From the NCBI RefSeq assembly GCF_027595985.1, contig NC_073307.1, positions 43,068,594 through 43,132,593 of the forward strand: a stretch of DNA of 64,000 nucleotides, written 5' to 3'. The notes under the pieces were generated by a model. It had not been told where the DNA came from. It worked only from the letters and a program-made list of their open reading frames with translations, and did no database searches. Each line of letters begins with the position of its first letter. Position 1 is the first letter of the stretch. This DNA comes from Sorex araneus. Lineage: Eukaryota > Chordata > Mammalia > Eulipotyphla > Soricidae. A program made the position numbers and the translations under genes. Shown here in pieces: positions 55,701-64,000 of this stretch.

Positions 55701-57064
55701 AATCCTCACAGGGAGACTGTAACTGGTGGTTTTTAAAAAACATGGAGTATACAGTAAACTGGTGGGAGAGAAGTAGGTGATTAGTTACGGCTGGTCATAG
55801 TGGGAGATTACACATGGCCAATGCTAGAATTTTAGCAATGCGAAAACATTTGAAGGGTATGCACAGAAAACCAAAACTTTTAAAGATTGGGGAGGTCCCT
55901 AGGAGAACCCCTATGGAAATCAGAGGTTCTGCATTAACAGAAGAGGTAAAGTATCATAAACAAAAGTAGCAGGTTGTAATTCGTGAAGGGAATATGCCTG
56001 AAAGTTCTCTCTTGGCAGTGAGAAAAGTGAAAGATATTAACAAATAAATAAATAAAATGAAAAAGGCTGAAGGTTTTACTAGCAAGACAGTTGGGGAGAC
56101 CGGAGTCAAAACTGACATCTGTGACCAAAGCCAGGTGGAGACAGAAGTAACAAAGTAAGGACATTCTCAGCAGTATCAGACTAATGGGATGACTTCCTCA
56201 TGGAACAGTCATGGGGGAAAGGAGAGACTGTGTCTAGGGTACACCAGTTGTCTATGGCAGCACAGCGGACACCCAAGTCAGCCACTTGTTTCAAAACCAA
56301 ACACGTTCTGGATAGCACTGAAAAGAAAACAATTTCAGTTTTGTAATAATCATTAAAACAAGGTCACATGGGGGGGGAACCATATTCACATAAAAATATG
56401 TCTTGGTAGTAATGTGGTACATGTGACCTTGAAAGATGGATAAGATCATTACTTTAATACAGTAAAATGACTAAAAAAGAAATAATAGGCTGCTTATGCA
56501 AATATATTTTAGATGAAGTAAAATTCAGTGTCCAAATGAAGCAGCTATTGAACTGTCCACTAACAATGCATTTAAATAAAGTAATTTGAACTGGAACTGC
56601 ATATATTTGTAAATAATTTAGACAGAGATGGAATTATAAACTAGGTACCAAATAATGAGTTCTAAGTACATGTCGCACAGGATAATTTCATCTCTTGGGT
56701 TAAAGATTTACAAGGAGCCTCAGTGTCCCTTTTGCAAAGAAATCCCTTCAAAGTAGAAATGGCTGGCAGAATACAAGCAGCAGATGACTTGGACAATCAA
56801 AAGTTCTGTGGGAAAATAGCAACAGCTTGATGAACTGGTCACTCAGAAAAGGGGAAGGGTCAGAGCAGTCCCTGTGAGAACAGTAAAGTCCTCCCAAGCC
56901 TCCCAAATTAACTGCATGCTCATTGAATTTCAACCTTGAAAGAGGTCACAGAAAGCAATAATGTGTACAATGTATTTTCAAATTATCTGCTTTCTATGAA
57001 CATTCTGTTCCTTATTTTTCCACATGTAAAATCTATCCATTTTTCTTTTTAAAAAAAAATCCAA
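55701..57064. other. Unique DNA
   Basis: No repeat firmly recognised. 56.24-56.32 kb may be a scrap of an old transposon. No gene. Confidence 0.35.
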
Positions 57065-57221
57065 GAAATACTGATTCAGTCAAAAAGAATGTGAACAGTA
57101 TACTAAGATGCTCAGATGCAATGGAATATTACTCAGTCCTAAAAAGGAAATCTTGCCATAGGTAACAACATGTTATAGACCTTGGTGACATAATGCCAAG
57201 TGAAAGAAGTCACACAGAAAA

Positions 57222-60200
57222 ACAAACATTCTTTCAAAAAACATTGAATAACTGTGAGATAGTTACAAGCTTTCATGTTTGGGTTATAATCACACAATGA
57301 TCAAACACCCATCCCTCCACCAGTACACATTCCCCACCACCAATATCCCCAATAAACCCCCCTTTTCCCACCCTCCCCCTGCCTCCATGTCAGACAATAT
57401 TCCCCATACTCTCTACTTTTGGGCATTATGGCTTGCAACACAGACACTGAAAGGTCATCATGTTTGGTCCATTATCTACTTTCGGCACACATCTCCCATC
57501 CCAACTGATTCCTCCAGCCATCATTTTCTTAGTGATCCTTTTTCTATTCCATCTGCCTTCTCCCCTCTGCTCATGAAGCAGGCTTCCAGCTATGGGGCAA
57601 TCCTCCTGGCTCTTGTATCTACTGTCCTTGGGTGTCAGCCTCATGTGATGTTATTCTATACTCCACAAATGAGTGCAGTCCCTCTATGTCTGTCCCTCTC
57701 CTTCTGACTCATTTCACTTAGCATGATACTTTCTATGTCTTTCCATGTCTATAATATAGGCAAATTTCATGACTTCATCTCTCCTAACATCTGCATAGTA
57801 TTCCATTGTGTAGATGTACCAAAGTTTCTTTAACTAGTCATCTGTTCTAGGGCACCTGGATTGTTTCCAGATTTTGGCTATTGTGAACAGTGCTGCAGTG
57901 AACATATAGGTATAGATGTTATTTCTACTGTGCTTTTTTGCATCCTCGGGATATATTCCCAGGAGTGGTATTGTAGGGTTATATGGAAGCTCAATTTCTA
58001 GTTTTTGAAGGACTGTCCATAATGTTTTCCAAAAAGACTGGACCAGTAGGCATTCTCACCAACAGTGAAAGAGCATCCCTTTTTCCCCACATCCACGCCA
58101 GCACTGGTTGCTTTTGTTCTTTTGAATGTGTGCCAGTCTCTGTGGTGTGAGATGATATTTCATTGTTGTTTTTATTTGCATCTCCCTGATGACTAGCGAT
58201 GTGGAGCATTTTTTCACGTGCTTTTTGGCCATTTGTATTTCTTTTTTTGAGGAAACTTCAGTTCATTTCTTTTCCCCATTTTTTGATTGGGTTGGAGGTT
58301 TTTTTCTTGTATAATTCTACTACTGTCTTGTATATCTTGGAATTAATCCCTTATCAGATGGGTTTTGGGCAAATATTCTTTCTGATTCTGTGGGTTCTTT
58401 CTGTATTTTGATCACTGTTTCTTTTGAAGTGCAGAAGCTTCTTAGTTTGATGTAGTCCCATTTGTTTATGTTTGCTTCCACTTGTATTGTCAGTGCTGTC
58501 TACATTTTCCACTATGTACCTTATAGATTCATGTCTGATATTGAGGTCTTTAATCCACTCTGATTAAAGTACATATCCCAGACTTTTGTGCTTGGCATTT
58601 ATACAGAGGTCATAGTTCATTTTTTTTGCAGGTAGCTATCCAGTTTTCCCAGTACCACTTTGTTGAAGAGGTTTTCCTTGTTACACTTCACATTTCTTGC
58701 TCCTTTGTCAAAGATTAAATGGCCATATATATATTTGGGCATCTGTGACAGGATATTCAACTCTGTTCCATTGGTTTGCAGCTCTGTTTCTAGCCCAATA
58801 CCATGCTTTTTTAATTACTACTGCTTTGTAGTAGAGTTTGAAGTTGGGGAAGGTGATGCCACCCATCTTATTTTTCCCAAGGACTGCTTTAGCTATTCGT
58901 GGGGTTTTATTGTTCCATATGAATTTCAGGCATATTTTGTCTATCTCTTTGAAAAATGTCATGGGTATCCTGATAGGGATCGCATTAAATTTGTATAGTG
59001 TTTTGGGCAGTATTGCCATTTTGATAATGTTAATTCTCCCTATCCATGAGCAGGGGATATGTTTCCATTTCCAAGTGTCCTCTTTTATTTCTTGAAGTAG
59101 TGTTTTGTAATTTTCCTTGTATAGGTCTTTCACCTCTTTGGTTAAGCTGATTCCAAGGTACCTGATTTTCTGAGGTAATATTGTGAACGGGATTGTTTTT
59201 TAAAATGTCTCTTTCTTCTCTTTCATTATTTGTAAATAAGAAAGCCATGGACTTTTGGTATGCCCTTGATATCCTTTTCTTGTCTAATTGCTATGGCCAG
59301 GACTTTCAGTAGTATATTGAATAGGAGTGGCAAAAGTAGGCAACCTTGTCTTGTGCCCAATCTTAGAGGGAAGGCTTTTAGTATTTCCCCATTGAGAATG
59401 ATACTTGCTGTGGGCTTGTGGTAGATGGCTTTGATTATATTGAGGAAAGTTCCTTCAATGCCCATTCTGCTGAGAGTTTTTATCATAAACGGGTGCTGGA
59501 TCTTGTCAAATGCTTTCTCTGCATCTATTGATATGATCATATGGTTTTTATTATTTTTTATTGATAAGATGAATTATGTTGATTGACTTGTGAATGTTAA
59601 ACCATCCTTGTATCCCTGGGATGAATCCTACTTGGTCATGGTGTCTGATCTTTTTGATTAGTTGTTGGATTTTATTTCCTAATATTTTGTTGAGGATCTT
59701 TTCGTCTGTGTTCATTAGGAATATTGATCTGTAGTTCTCTTCCTTTGTGGTACCTCTGTCTGCTTTTGGTATCAGGGTGATATTTGCTTCACAGAAACTG
59801 TTTGGAAGTGTTTTTAATGCTTCAATTTCCTTGAAAAGCTTAAAAAGGATTGGGAGTAAGTCCTCTTTAAAGATTTAAAGATTCACTAGTGAATCCATCT
59901 GGGCCAGGGTTTTTGTGCTTGGGGAGACTTTTTATTACCATTTCAATTTCCTTGATGGTGATAGGTCTGTTCAGGAATTCCAGATCTTCTTGGTTCAGCC
60001 TTGGAGGACTATAGGAATCTAGGAATTTATCCATTTCCTCGAGGTTTTCGTGTTTCGTGGCATAAAGATTCTCAAAGTAATCTCTGAGAATCCTTTGAAT
60101 TTCTGTAGTTTCTGTTGCAATGTCCCCCTTTTCATTTCTGATTCGGTTTACTAGGGTTTTCTCTCCCTTTTTTGGTGAGTTTTGCTAGAGGTTATCTATC

Positions 60201-61566
60201 TTGTTTATTTTCTCAAAGAACCATCAATGAAAAGAATGGTTTCATTGATCTTTCGAATTGTTTTTTGGGTTTCCATATTGTTAATTTCTGCTCTGAGTTT
60301 TATTATTTCCTTCCTCCAGTTAGGATAGGGTTCCTTTTGTTGGTCATTCTCCAAGCTCTTAAGCTGTGAGGTTAGGTTATTTATGTGGGCTCACTCCTTC
60401 TTCCTGAGGAATGCTTGTAGAGCTATAAACTTTCCTCTTAACACAGTTTTAGCTGTGTCCCATAAGTTTTGGTAACTCGTGTCCTCATTTTCGTTTGTTT
60501 CCAGGAATCTTTTGATTTCCTTTTTGATTTCCTTTCCAAGCCACTCATTGTCTAATAGTGAGCTGTTTAATTTCCAGGTGTTTGATTTCGTTTTCTGTTT
60601 GTGGTGTGATTTACTTCTAATTTCAGTGCATTGTGGTCTGAGAAGATCTTTTTCTTTTTCTTTTTCTTTTTTTTGCTTTTTGGGTCACACCCAGCGATGC
60701 TCAGGGGTTACTCCTGGCTTTGCACTCAGGAATTACTCCTGGAAGTGCTTGGGGGACCATATGGGATGCCGGGGATCGAACCCGGGTTGGCTGCATGCAA
60801 GGCAAACGCCCTACCCGCTGTGCTATTGCTCCAGCCCCCTGAGAAGATCTTTGATACGATCTCTATCTTCTTAATTTTATGGAGGTATGTTTTGCGGCTC
60901 AGCATGTGGTCTATCTTGGAGAATGTTTCATGTACACTTAAGAAGAATGTATACTCAGCTTTTTGAGGATAAAGTGTCCTGTATACACCTACTAAGTCCC
61001 TTTCTTCCATTTCTTCCTTCAGATGAAGTATGTCTTTGCTAAGTTTGAGTCTGGTTGATCTATCAAGAGATGATAAAGCGATGTTGAAGTCTCCAACTAA
61101 TATTGTTGCTATCAATGTCTTTCTTAAAGTCTACAAGTAGTTGTTTTTAAGAACTTTGCTGGTCCCTCATTAGGTGCATATATATTTAGTATTGTTAGTT
61201 ATTCCTGTTGTACAGATCCCTTTATCAATAAGAAATGACCTTCACTGTCTCTTGTGACCTTCTTCAGTTTGAAATCAATGTGGTCTGATACTAGGATGGT
61301 TACCCCAACTTTTTTATGGGAATTGTTTTCCTGTAGGATTGTTTTCCAGCCTTTGACTTTGAGCCTGTGTTTGCTCTGACTGTTGAGATGTGTTTCTTGC
61401 AAGCAGCAGAATATTGGGTTCAATTTTCTAATCTTACTGCCACTCTGTTTTTTAATTTGTGCGTTTAACCCATTGACGTTGAGAGAGATTACTGTCATGG
61501 GGGTTTGTCCCATTTTTCTGCTGAAATTTGGTGCATTTGAGGGGTCTGAGAAAGACAAACATTCTT
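57222..61566 (-). mobile_element. Long shrew L1 reaching the ORF2 start, 12-bp TSD
   Basis: The element is 57234-61554, 4.3 kb including one nested SINE. TSD ACAAACATTCTT at 57222-57233 and 61555-61566. Reading leftward: endonuclease with SLNVNGLN and QETHL (about 61390-61500), GDFN and SKIDHM (about 60900-61100), RT with [16 protein letters not shown] and [14 protein letters not shown] (59226-59540), thumb region (58708-59133), Cys/His region (about 58080), 3' UTR. ORF2 carries many stops, a ~50-nt deletion near 58493, a deletion near 59255 that removes the FADD catalytic segment, and a SINE. ORF1 and 5' UTR are absent, so it cannot retrotranspose itself. Confidence 0.95.
60638..60852 (-). 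mobile_element. SOR SINE nested in the L1 endonuclease, 14-bp TSD
   Basis: The element is 60652-60838; perfect CTGAGAAGATCTTT at 60638-60651 and 60839-60852. Tail complement TTTCTTTTTCTTTTTTTTGC, full head CTATTGCTCCAGCCCC. It disrupts the distal endonuclease coding region of the L1. Confidence 0.98.
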
Positions 61567-61973
61567 ATCATCACCTTCGTATATTACATTGAAAAACAAA
61601 AACAAGAGCAAAGATAGAACATTAGGTTGCTGTTAGAAGCATGGGAGGGGCAGGGTGAAGAGAGGGTAAAACTGGTGAGGTAGTTCAAGAGGTAAAGATC
61701 TCTAGTTATCAAATAAGTCATGGGGATATAAAATATAATACTGTAACCACAGTCAGTAACACTGTCTTGTATATTTAAAAGTTGTTAAGAGAACATATCT
61801 TCCAAATTCTCATCACAAAAAAAATTTTTGGTAACCATTCATGACAGAATTAACTAGTCTTAGTTTGGTGATCATTTTGTCAAGTATGCAAATCAATTAT
61901 CAATAAATTGTCCCTTGGAAACTTATGTTAGTTTTGCTTCAATTTTTAAAGCCCACAAACAAAAAGATACTCA

Positions 61974-62150
61974 GGGTCTGGGGCAATAGTACAGCAGGTA
62001 GGGTACTTGCCTTGCATGTGACTGACCCAGTTTTGAACCCTGGCATCCCCTACGATTCCTCAAGCATTTCCAAGAGTAGTTCCCTACTGCAGAGCCAGGA
62101 GTAAGCCCTGAACATTGCCAGGTGTGGCCCCAAAACCCAAAAATAAAATA
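61974..62150 (+). mobile_element. SOR-like SINE
   Basis: GGGTCTGGGGCAATAGTACA, GACCCAGTTTTGAACCCTGG, GCAGAGCCAGGAGTAAGCCC, tail CCAAAAATAAAATAA. Lies just past the L1M 3' end. Confidence 0.9.
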
Positions 62151-62713
62151 ATTTAAACACAAACAAAAAAATAGAGACTCAAGGTTGAGCATGTGGATAG
62201 TACTATCTCATTTACTGAAAAATCTTTTTAATTCTTAATATTCAGAATGATCAATGCTATTTGGCTGCCAAAGGGAGAACTGCTGAGAAACTGTCCCATA
62301 CTTGGGCTGGCCCGCTGGCTTTGCTGGAACACTTGGTGAGAGTCTCTGTCCCATGTTCTCGCCTCTTCAACTAAGGCTGTTACTGGGGAGATACTTTCAG
62401 ATCTCATGTGTCTGAGGGAGCTTCGTTAGCTTTCACTGTTCAAGGATGTTTGGTTGGTGATTAAATTTCTTGTGTGAAAATAGTTCTTCTACCAGACCCC
62501 AATGGCATTTTCTCCATTGTGCCCTAGAATTCAGAGTTGCTGATAAGAAGTAAAATACCAGTTTGATTTACATTATTTTGTAAATGTGATCTACATTTGG
62601 TAATCTACCAAATGGTGATCTATACCCTCACTCCCCCTTTCTCCCCTCCCCTGTGGAATCTCAGGATTTTCTTGTCTTTTATGGATTAAAACTTCAAGAA
62701 GAAATATGCATCT
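62151..62713. other. Unique DNA
   Basis: Nothing recognised; a T/C-rich patch lies near 62.63-62.65 kb. Confidence 0.4.
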
Positions 62714-63295
62714 AGGAGCATTTAAAAAAAATTTTTAATGGATCCCTATGAGGTACAGTTACAGACTTAACAAACTTTCATGGTTACATTTCAGTCATAT
62801 AATAATAGAGTACCCATCCCTCCACCAGTGCCCATTCTCCTCCCACCACCCCATCCCATCCCCCCCACCGTGACCTGTTTCTGTGGCAGGGCATTCCCTT
62901 TTGCTCTCTCCTTTTGGTGTTGTGGTTTGCAATAGAGGTATTAAGTGGCCATCGTGTTTGGTCTATAGTCTATTTTCAGCACACATCTCCCATCCCAAGC
63001 GGGCCCTCCAAGCACCCTTTACTTGGTGGTCCCTTCTCTATCTTAGCTGCCATTTCCCCAAGTGTGTGAGGCTGGTTTCTAAGCCATGGAACAATCCTCC
63101 TGGTACTTATCTCTACTATTCTTACATGTTAGTCTCCCATTCTGTTACTTTATATTCCACAATTGAGTGCAATCTTTCTATGTCTATTCCTCTTTCTGAC
63201 TCATTTCACTTAGCATTATACTTTCCATGTTGATCCACTTATATGCAAATTCCATGATTTCATCTTTTCTAACAGCTGCATAGTAAGGAGCATTT
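62714..63295 (-). mobile_element. 5'-truncated L1 3' end, 10-bp TSD
   Basis: The element is 62724-63285. Left end A/T-rich with TGGATCCCTATGAGGTACAG and TACCCATCCCTCCACCAGTG (3' UTR), right end CTGACTCATTTCACTTAGC and CTAACAGCTGCATAGTA (ORF2 end). AGGAGCATTT at 62714-62723 and 63286-63295. Its ORF2-end wording resembles the 38-kb copy more than the 42-kb or 57-kb copies, so it belongs to a different subfamily. Confidence 0.93.
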
Positions 63296-64000
63296 TTTTA
63301 TCATTCTACTTGATACCTTGCTCAGTCCTTCCTATTATAATTTGAATTCCTTCCTAATATAATTTGAAGATTAATAACTTTCTCTGGACCTTGTGATTTT
63401 TATTATTTTTGACTTCCTATCTAATGCATATACATTATTTTTATCCTTCCATTACCTTTGAATACCCTTTTACATTTATTTCATTCATTAGGTTCTTAAA
63501 AAACAAAACTATTATACACTTTTTTGTAAGGTAACAAATGTCTTTATAAAGAAACAACAACAAAAAAAAAAGTAGAGTAATAAAGTTTAGTGCTGGGATG
63601 GGGTAGGAAATACATATTGCAATTTTTTTTAATAGGATGATCAAGGAGAGTTCACTAAGAAGCTGAGAAGTGAGAAAATGCAAAAGGCAGGGGTCTGAGA
63701 GAAGAGTATTCTAGGTAGAGATAAATGAAACCTATATATTTCCTAAAGTAGAAAGCCTGACAAACTTAGGAATTTAGGGAGAATCCTCAATTGAATAGGT
63801 GAGGGAGAGAAAGTGGAAAACAAAGTAAGTGAGGAATACTACAGAATGTTGTAGCTAGGGTAAAAGCTTCTCAAACTGAGGAAAACAATGTTTAAGTCTG
63901 GACACTGTCTCTTTGAATGGTATTATTATTAACTAGATAATATGTTCATATAAAATTATATAATATTATTTCAATTTCTATCATAAACATTCAGGTTATG
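63296..64000. other. Unique AT-rich DNA
   Basis: Nothing recognised to the window edge. Confidence 0.4.

Larger units (their letters stand above)
57065..61945 (+). mobile_element. Ancient L1M 3' end, split by a younger L1
   Basis: Left part to 57233: TGCAATGGAATATTACTCAG, CATAATGCCAAGTGAAAGAA, GTCACACAGAAAAACAA, the ORF2 end of an old mammalian L1. Right part from 61567: TAGTTATCAAATAAGTCATG, CACTGTCTTGTATATTTAAAA, AAATTCTCATCACAAAAAAA, ATTAACTAGTCTTAGTTTGG, the matching L1M 3' UTR. The two halves join across the reverse L1 at 57234-61554. Confidence 0.85.

Noticed and set aside
60479-60966. 131- and 111-codon ORFs with 'CTQELLL..LGGPYGMPGIEPG' wording
   Set aside because: The same peptide recurs wherever a reverse SOR SINE occurs (for example 17.9, 51.6, 54.7 kb); it is SINE body read in a chance frame.

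Overview
The window is eukaryotic, mammalian, repeat-dense and mostly AT-rich, and I can support no intact protein-coding gene, rRNA or functional tRNA gene in it. The organism is very probably a shrew (Sorex, most likely the common shrew). The dominant repeat is a tRNA-headed SINE of the shrew SOR type, with about 40 copies or fragments: the head reads GGGGCTGGAGCGATAGCACA and carries an internal pol III A box (TAGCACAGCGG) and B box (GGGTTCGATCCC). It sits beside a shrew-type L1 family and a fragment of an RTE-clade LINE. Mammal-wide fossils (MIR, L2-like, L1M, one hAT element) lie underneath.

Layout. 1-4.1 kb is mostly unique sequence, GC-richer at the left edge, with one unexplained ORF near 3.15 kb. 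4.1-7.4 kb is a SINE cluster. 7.4-13.2 kb is largely unique AT-rich DNA. 13.2-20.2 kb mixes SINEs, L1 3' ends, a tRNA-Ala-like SINE and a small duplication that preserves a SINE empty site. 20.2-28 kb is mostly unique with a few SINEs and a hAT element flanked by a near-perfect 8-bp duplication. 28-34.4 kb holds SINEs with RTE-derived tails, an L1 with a GA microsatellite, an older L1 and a fold-back composite SINE. 36-43.3 kb holds several L1s, including a twin-primed (5'-inverted) copy nested in an element with tandem ~380-bp units. 45.3-46.6 kb is the richest spot: a short L1-tailed non-autonomous element with two 5' units, interrupted by an RTE LINE insertion. 47-57 kb is unique sequence with SINEs. 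57-62 kb is a three-level nest (ancient L1M, a shrew L1 that still reaches the start of ORF2, and a SOR SINE). 62.7-63.3 kb is a further L1.

How the elements work together. One tRNA head occurs in two chimeric contexts. Most copies end in an A-rich tail, which implies L1 mobilisation. At least six ends instead carry about 60 bp nearly identical to the extreme 3' end of the RTE LINE at 45.5 kb, ending in short GACAGT/GTGACA repeats, which implies RTE mobilisation. Target-site duplications (TSDs) of 7-20 bp let many insertions be delimited to the base. I found no new gene system. The notable content is this pairing of LINEs and SINEs and several mechanistically informative insertions. RTE elements shared by shrews and nematodes are, from memory, already reported as horizontal transfer, so that part is probably known.
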